From assembly GCA_041486385.1 (NCBI GenBank), contig JBGPLJ010000110.1, forward strand, positions 1-10,197: a stretch of DNA of 10,197 bases. The letters run 5' to 3'. Shown here piece after piece: positions 6,665 through 10,197 of this stretch. The first letter of the stretch is position 1. Every line of letters begins with the position of its first letter. Under the pieces are notes generated by a model. That model was not told the origin of the DNA. It saw only the letters and a list, made by a program, of their open reading frames with translations, and ran no database searches. The stretch is from JBGPLJ01 sp041486385 (GTDB lineage Bacteria > Pseudomonadota > Gammaproteobacteria > Steroidobacterales > Steroidobacteraceae). A program made the translations under genes and the position numbers.

Positions 6665-7885
6665 ATGAACGACACGGCAACTGACACCCTGGCCGAGACA
6701 TCGGTTGCGCCCCGCGCGACGGGCAAAGCCTGGTCGTTGCGCTTCGAGCCGGCGCTCGAGCGCGAATTCGTCGCGCAGCAAAGTGCGAGTGCACGGCGCT
6801 GGGTGCGCATGAGTACTTTGCTCGCGCTGTCGACCACGCTCGGCTTCGCCGTGATCGATCACTGGGTCCTCGGTTTCCAGAATCCGGTGCCGGACGTCGT
6901 TCGTTTCGGCCTGCAATTGCCGATTGTATTGATCGTCATCGCGTTGACCTCGAGCCGTTTCTACGAACGCTGGTACGCGTCAGCGATTCAGATCGCCGCA
7001 CCGCTCTTTGGTCTCGGACTCGTGGTCATGGCCGCCTACGCGCCTGCACTGCAGGTGCCGCTGGTCGGCGCGCGCCTGCTGCTCGTTACGTTCTTCTTCT
7101 ATTTCATGCTCGGCATGCCGCTAGGCGTCGCCGTGCGCAGCAATCTCATTGTCGTGAGCGGCTATGCCGTGGCCAGCTTGATCGACGCCATCCCGGGTCC
7201 GGTGGCCGTCTATCAGATGTTCGCGCTCCTTTGCGCGAATCTCATCGGCGCCGCCGGTTGCTACGCGCTCGAACACGCCAATCGGCTGGCGTTCCTCGAG
7301 CGTCGCCGGCTGCAGGAGTTGGCGTCCCGCGATGGCCTGACGGGCCTCTACAGCCGCGCGGCCTTCGAAGAGCGGATCCGCGATGTCTGGGCGCAGGCTG
7401 CGCGCGATCATCAGCCAGTCACGGTGATCATGATCGATATCGATCACTTCAAGGCCTACAACGACCAATACGGTCACCAGGCGGGCGATGAGTGCTTGCG
7501 CCGTGTCGCGCGCGCCATCAGCGCGAGCGCGACGCGACGCGCGCCCGATTTTGTCGCGCGCTACGGCGGAGAAGAGCTGGTGGCGGTCTTGTACGGCGCC
7601 GAACGTAGCCACGCCGAAGAAGTGGCGCGCAACGTTCTTGCGGCGGTCGGGAAGCTCGCCATCGAGCATCTGGCGGCCGCAGATCGCGAGCATGTCACCG
7701 TGAGTATCGGCGCGGCAACACAACAGCCGCCGCTCGAAGTGTCCCATGACCGGACGGTCAAGCTTGCCGACCGGGCGCTTTACACCGCAAAGCGGCAGGG
7801 CCGCGACCGATTCATCGCGGTCGAGGCCCGGGTTACCACGGAAGGTGCATTCCCTGCGCCCGATCGGCGTCAGGCAGCGGGTTAA
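6665..7885 (+). CDS. Membrane-bound diguanylate cyclase (six-helix sensor + GGDEF)
   Basis: This 406-residue protein makes cyclic di-GMP from two GTP at the inner membrane. A cytoplasmic N-terminus of about 48 residues is followed by six predicted membrane helices, near 49-66, 79-95, 107-124, 133-153, 158-174 and 181-202. A short coiled linker (about 205-220) leads to the GGDEF domain, opening with SRDGLTGLYSR. Catalytic features are intact: Asp258 in the DIDHFK motif, Asn266, Asp275 and the signature GGEEL at 301-305. The product-inhibition I-site RAPD is at 292-295, five residues before the signature, so feedback inhibition is expected. I do not recognise the membrane domain as a named sensor family, and its signal is unknown. 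The gene starts 45 bases after the regulator gene on the same strand; read-through is possible, but I see no functional link. Confidence 0.94.
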   Translation: MNDTATDTLAETSVAPRATGKAWSLRFEPALEREFVAQQSASARRWVRMSTLLALSTTLGFAVIDHWVLGFQNPVPDVVRFGLQLPIVLIVIALTSSRFYERWYASAIQIAAPLFGLGLVVMAAYAPALQVPLVGARLLLVTFFFYFMLGMPLGVAVRSNLIVVSGYAVASLIDAIPGPVAVYQMFALLCANLIGAAGCYALEHANRLAFLERRRLQELASRDGLTGLYSRAAFEERIRDVWAQAARDHQPVTVIMIDIDHFKAYNDQYGHQAGDECLRRVARAISASATRRAPDFVARYGGEELVAVLYGAERSHAEEVARNVLAAVGKLAIEHLAAADREHVTVSIGAATQQPPLEVSHDRTVKLADRALYTAKRQGRDRFIAVEARVTTEGAFPAPDRRQAAG

Positions 7886-8389
7886 CTAGCGCTCGAGTGA
7901 GCTGGCTTTGGCTTCGTCGGCCTTCGATTCGGCGGCCTTGCCCATATCGTTGTAGACGTCGGAGCGCAGGTAGTACGCGTCCGGATCCTTGGGAGCCCGT
8001 TCGATGGCTGCATTCGCATCTGCCAGCGCTTCGTCGAATTTTTGCTGGCCCATCTTGATCTTGGCGCGAATCATGAAGGGGGCAGCGTCGTTGGGCGCAA
8101 GTTCCATCATCTTCTTGATGTCGTCGAGCGCCTTGTCGACCTCGTTGCGCTCGTCATTCACCCGGGCTCTGAGCCCATAAAGATCCGCGCGACCGGGTGC
8201 CGCCGCGACGGCCTGGTCGAGAGCCGCGAGCGCAGCCTTGTACTTCCCGTCCTGCATCGCCTTTTCAGCCTGCTTGACCAGAGCGTCGACATTGCTGGCG
8301 TCGGCCGCGCGCAGCGCCGGCGCAAACACTGACAGCATCACCAGAATGGCGGCCAGAAGTGTGGCGACACCAGGGACTTTGCGTGACAT
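7886..8389 (-). CDS. Secreted tetratricopeptide-repeat protein
   Basis: This 167-residue protein is probably periplasmic. I chose the ATG at 8389 because it directly starts a Sec signal peptide: MSRK, a hydrophobic core (about 8-24), and a cleavage site near ALRA-AD at residues 28-29. A purine-rich run lies just upstream on the minus strand. The frame could extend to 8473, but that would hide the signal behind 28 extra residues. The mature protein is mostly helical with at least three TPR units starting at about residues 34, 68 and 102, plus a final partial helix pair ending in KASSLER. TPRs bind protein partners; nothing here identifies the partner. The stop codon directly abuts the stop of the cyclase gene on the other strand with no base between, so neither gene has room for its own intergenic terminator. 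Confidence 0.85.
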   Translation of the reverse strand: MSRKVPGVATLLAAILVMLSVFAPALRAADASNVDALVKQAEKAMQDGKYKAALAALDQAVAAAPGRADLYGLRARVNDERNEVDKALDDIKKMMELAPNDAAPFMIRAKIKMGQQKFDEALADANAAIERAPKDPDAYYLRSDVYNDMGKAAESKADEAKASSLER

Positions 8390-8570
8390 GGACCCCCCTC
8401 GAAGTTCGAACACAGACGCCATGATTCTCTTTGCCGCGAGTTTGGGCAAGACCAATTGATTCCCTGTTACCATCGACCTTCCGGGAAGCGGGGATGTTCC
8501 CGATTTTGCTGTTCTTTTATACGTTTCCGTGGGCCCTCAACACAGCAAAAACATAGACGAGGTGCAGTCC
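8390..8570. promoter_or_regulatory. Divergent promoter region between TPR and AOC-like genes
   Basis: These 181 bases lie between two divergently read secreted-protein genes and must contain both promoters. I see no convincing -35/-10 pair on either strand. The stretch 8503-8522 on the plus strand is T-rich, against a GC-rich background. A set of TTCC/GGAA half-sites just before it is listed separately. No small gene is supported here. Confidence 0.45.
8478..8502. promoter_or_regulatory. Inverted-repeat cluster, possible operator
   Basis: CTTCC-G-GGAAG (8478-8488) is an 11-base palindrome. Its right arm is also part of a second dyad, CGGGAA (8482-8487) with TTCCCG (8497-8502) across 9 bases. 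So three TTCC-type half-sites lie within 25 bases between divergent genes. It could be a regulator site or an RNA hairpin followed by a T-rich tract. No gene ends upstream on the plus strand, so a terminator role is less likely. Confidence 0.35.
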
Positions 8571-9005
8571 ATGAACCGCATGAGCATTCCGCTGACAATC
8601 CTCGCTGCCATGCTGCTGTCCGCCTCGGCACAGGCCGGCACGACACTGACGGTCGTTGAACACGCGGCGACCGACGCCGTTACCGATACCGGCGCGACCG
8701 GGGACACCGCGGGCGATCTCCTGACCTTCGCCAATCCCGTTTTCGACGCCGCCAACACGCATCAGATCGGAACCGACCGGGGTTACTGCATACGCACCGA
8801 GGTCGGGAAGTCCTGGGAGTGCTTCTGGACGCTGACGCTCGCCGACGGCCAGCTCACGGTGGAAGGCCCATTCTTCGACAAGGGCGACTCGGTTCTCGCC
8901 ATCACAGGCGGCACGGGCAAGTACGCAGCCACGCGCGGTGAGATGAAGCTGCATGCCCGCGATGAGAAGGGCACCGAGTACGATTTCGTCTACTCACTGC
9001 GGTAG
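8571..9005 (+). CDS. Secreted allene-oxide-cyclase-like barrel protein
   Basis: This 144-residue protein is exported by Sec. The ATG at 8571 follows a good ribosome binding site (GAGGTG, about seven bases upstream) and starts a signal peptide ending AQA at residue 22. An in-frame ATG at 8529 would add 14 charged or polar residues ahead of the signal. The mature part of about 122 residues has the pattern of the small allene-oxide-cyclase/dirigent-like eight-strand barrel: a GDLLTFANPVFD strand near 48-59, then GYCIRTEVGKSWECFW (71-86), then the hallmark ITGGTGKYAATRGEM (111-125). Cys73 and Cys84 could form a disulfide. Plant relatives shape jasmonate precursors or guide radical coupling. Bacterial members are largely uncharacterised, and I cannot assign a reaction. 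The gene is divergent from the TPR gene and 51 bases before the NYN gene. Confidence 0.8.
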   Translation: MNRMSIPLTILAAMLLSASAQAGTTLTVVEHAATDAVTDTGATGDTAGDLLTFANPVFDAANTHQIGTDRGYCIRTEVGKSWECFWTLTLADGQLTVEGPFFDKGDSVLAITGGTGKYAATRGEMKLHARDEKGTEYDFVYSLR

Positions 9006-9016
9006 TGCATCGAAGC

Positions 9017-9045
9017 CGCAAGACTAACCGTCGCAAGACTAACCG
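9017..9045. repeat. 14-base tandem direct repeat between AOC-like and NYN genes
   Basis: CGCAAGACTAACCG occurs exactly at 9017-9030 and again at 9032-9045, a 15-base period. The second copy runs into the purine-rich ribosome binding site (CCGGAAAAG) of the gene at 9057. It may be a slippage duplication or a paired regulator or RNA-binding site in the leader. Confidence 0.85.
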
Positions 9046-9056
9046 GAAAAGCAACA

Positions 9057-9866
9057 ATGGCCGCCGCCGAGATACGCAACCTCGCGCTCTATTGCGACTT
9101 CGAGAACATCGCGCTCGGCGTGCGCGATGCGCACTATGCCGACTTTGATATCCAGAAAGTGCTCGAGCGGCTGCTCCTGAAGGGCAGCATCGTCGTCAAA
9201 AAAGCCTATTGCGACTGGGAGCGCTATCAGGATTTCAAGCGCGGCATGCATGAGGCCTCATTCGAACTCATTGAGATCCCGCATGTGCGCCAGTCAGGGA
9301 AGAACTCGGCCGACATCCGCATGGTGGTCGACGCGCTCGACCTCTGCTACACGAAGTCGCACGTCGATGCGTTCGTGATCATCAGCGGAGACTCTGATTT
9401 TTCGCCACTGGTGAGCAAGCTGCGCGAGAACGCCAAGCACGTGATTGGCGTCGGCGTGAAGAACTCGAGCTCGGACCTCCTCATCGCGAACTGCGACGAG
9501 TTCATTTTCTACGACGACCTGGTGCGTGAGCGCGAGACCAAGAAGCGCGGGCAGCGTAAACCGAGTGCGCGGCCGGCGGCGGAGTCGGCAACGCCGCCAC
9601 GCAAGAGCGACGATGACCGCAAGCAGGAGGCGATGGATCTCATCGTTGAAACGCTGGCTGCGCTGGTCGCCGAACGCGGTGAGGAAGAGCGGACCTGGGG
9701 TTCGATGATCAAGCAGGCGTTGAAGCGCCGCATGCCCGGATTCAACGAGTCGTATTACGGATTTGGCTCCTTCAGCGAATTGCTCGAAGAGGCCGAGGTC
9801 CGCAAGCTGATCAAGCTCGAACGCGACGAGAAGTCGGGCGGTTACACCGTCCAGTTAGTCAGATGA
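9057..9866 (+). CDS. NYN-domain nuclease with C-terminal OST-HTH/LOTUS domain
   Basis: This 269-residue cytoplasmic protein has a PIN-like NYN domain (residues about 8-155), the fold of LabA/DUF88 and MARF1-type RNases. Acidic residues expected to hold the catalytic metal are present: Asp14 in YCDFEN, Asp86 in SADIRM, and Asp112 and Asp114 in SGDSDFSPL. After a basic, low-complexity linker (about 157-190) comes a winged-helix OST-HTH (LOTUS) domain, about 190-268, with the typical GSMIKQALKRRMPGFNESYYGFGSF core. That domain binds RNA, notably structured or G-rich RNA in characterised cases. An RNA-cleaving or RNA-tagging role is inferred; the target is unknown. The start follows GGAAAAG six bases upstream. 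Its stop overlaps the start of the membrane fusion protein gene in ATGA, so the two are probably coupled. Confidence 0.92.
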   Translation: MAAAEIRNLALYCDFENIALGVRDAHYADFDIQKVLERLLLKGSIVVKKAYCDWERYQDFKRGMHEASFELIEIPHVRQSGKNSADIRMVVDALDLCYTKSHVDAFVIISGDSDFSPLVSKLRENAKHVIGVGVKNSSSDLLIANCDEFIFYDDLVRERETKKRGQRKPSARPAAESATPPRKSDDDRKQEAMDLIVETLAALVAERGEEERTWGSMIKQALKRRMPGFNESYYGFGSFSELLEEAEVRKLIKLERDEKSGGYTVQLVR

Positions 9867-10197
9867 GCGCGCGCGTCATCGCGCTGGTCCTCGGGTCCGC
9901 CGTGACCGCGGGACTTGCGGGTTGCGCACGCGATCTGGATTCGAGCCTGCCCGGCACCATTGAACGCGACCGTATCGAGCTCATCGCCGAGTCCTCCGAG
10001 CCCATCATCGAACGCGCCGTCCGGGAGGGCGACAAGGTTGCGGCCGGTGCCGTGATCCTCCGGCTTGATCCGAGCGTCGCCACCGCCCAGCTCGATCAGG
10101 CCCGGGCCGAAGGCCGCGCGGCGAGCGCGCGCCTTCTGGAACTCACGCGTGGCGCGCGTTCCGAAGACGTCGAGCAGGCGCGCGCGCAGCTCGAGCG
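9863..10197 (+). CDS. HlyD-family membrane fusion lipoprotein (efflux adaptor), N-terminal part
   Basis: This is the start of a periplasmic adaptor that links an inner-membrane transporter to the exterior; 111 codons are visible before the window ends. The ATG overlaps the preceding TGA. The first 21 residues form a lipoprotein signal with lipobox LAGC (18-21, lipidated Cys21). A biotinyl-lipoyl-like segment follows (about 30-72: GTIERDRIELIAESSEP, then VREGDKVAAGAVILRLD). The start of an alpha-helical hairpin comes next, with the QARAE and RSEDVEQARAQLE pattern. This resembles YbhG-like adaptors, which usually sit just upstream of ABC transporter genes, so transporter genes are expected beyond the right edge. 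Ala22 at position +2 lacks the inner-membrane-retention Asp typical of many lipoprotein adaptors. Confidence 0.88.
   Translation, partial: MSARVIALVLGSAVTAGLAGCARDLDSSLPGTIERDRIELIAESSEPIIERAVREGDKVAAGAVILRLDPSVATAQLDQARAEGRAASARLLELTRGARSEDVEQARAQLE

Noticed and set aside
5702..6916. Open frame of 404 residues on the minus strand
   Set aside because: It lies antisense to the LysR gene and the start of the cyclase gene, both well supported by family motifs. Its translation has no recognisable domain and is Arg-rich, as expected of a GC-rich antisense shadow.
7121..7747. Open frame of 208 residues on the minus strand
   Set aside because: It is antisense to the GGDEF coding region, which is clearly the real gene.
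8390..8473. Longer N-terminus for the TPR protein
   Set aside because: The signal peptide starts at the internal Met at 8389; the extension carries no feature of its own.
1..10197. Phage, transposon, toxin-antitoxin or defence island
   Set aside because: No transposase, integrase, terminal repeats, tRNA or abrupt composition change was found. The NYN/OST-HTH gene is the only nuclease-like gene and lacks an antitoxin-like partner.

Overview
The window is gene-dense, high-GC bacterial DNA. Codon use, protein sequence style and gene types point to a proteobacterium. A gammaproteobacterial lineage near Xanthomonadales/Steroidobacterales is my guess, with low confidence. I found ten protein genes, two of them cut by the window edges. 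There are no RNA genes, insertion sequences, CRISPR arrays or integrase traces, and no gene-free stretch longer than about 200 bases.

Layout. (1) Positions 1-913 (+) hold the C-terminal two thirds of a glutathione reductase. (2) Positions 994-3242 (+) hold a two-gene unit: a Tat-exported small subunit of the gluconate 2-dehydrogenase subunit 3 type, overlapping by 4 bases a 550-residue GMC flavoprotein. Together they look like a periplasmic FAD sugar or alcohol dehydrogenase whose cytochrome subunit is absent. (3) Positions 5580-3246 (-) hold a compact operon: an AzoR-type FMN quinone/azo reductase, a pirin, and a DODA/YgiD-type extradiol dioxygenase. A LysR regulator (5684-6619, +) is divergent from it and shares an 88-103 base control region with a good T-N11-A dyad. 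(4) Positions 6665-7885 (+) hold a six-helix membrane diguanylate cyclase with intact catalytic and inhibitory sites. It abuts tail to tail a secreted TPR protein (8389-7886, -). (5) Positions 8571-9005 (+) hold a secreted allene-oxide-cyclase-like barrel protein. Next come an NYN-nuclease/OST-HTH protein (9057-9866) and, overlapping it by 4 bases, the start of a lipoprotein HlyD-type membrane fusion protein that runs off the right edge.

How the genes may work together. The best candidate for an under-described system is the LysR / AzoR / pirin / DODA cluster. Its three enzymes have chemistries that can be chained: two-electron reduction of a quinone to a catechol or hydroquinone, oxygenation by a cupin, and extradiol opening of a catechol ring. 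I infer an inducible module that removes toxic quinones or catechols. The neighbouring glutathione reductase and dehydrogenase fit a redox theme but are not shown to be linked to it. The other notable arrangement is the translationally coupled NYN/OST-HTH RNase-like gene and efflux adaptor gene.
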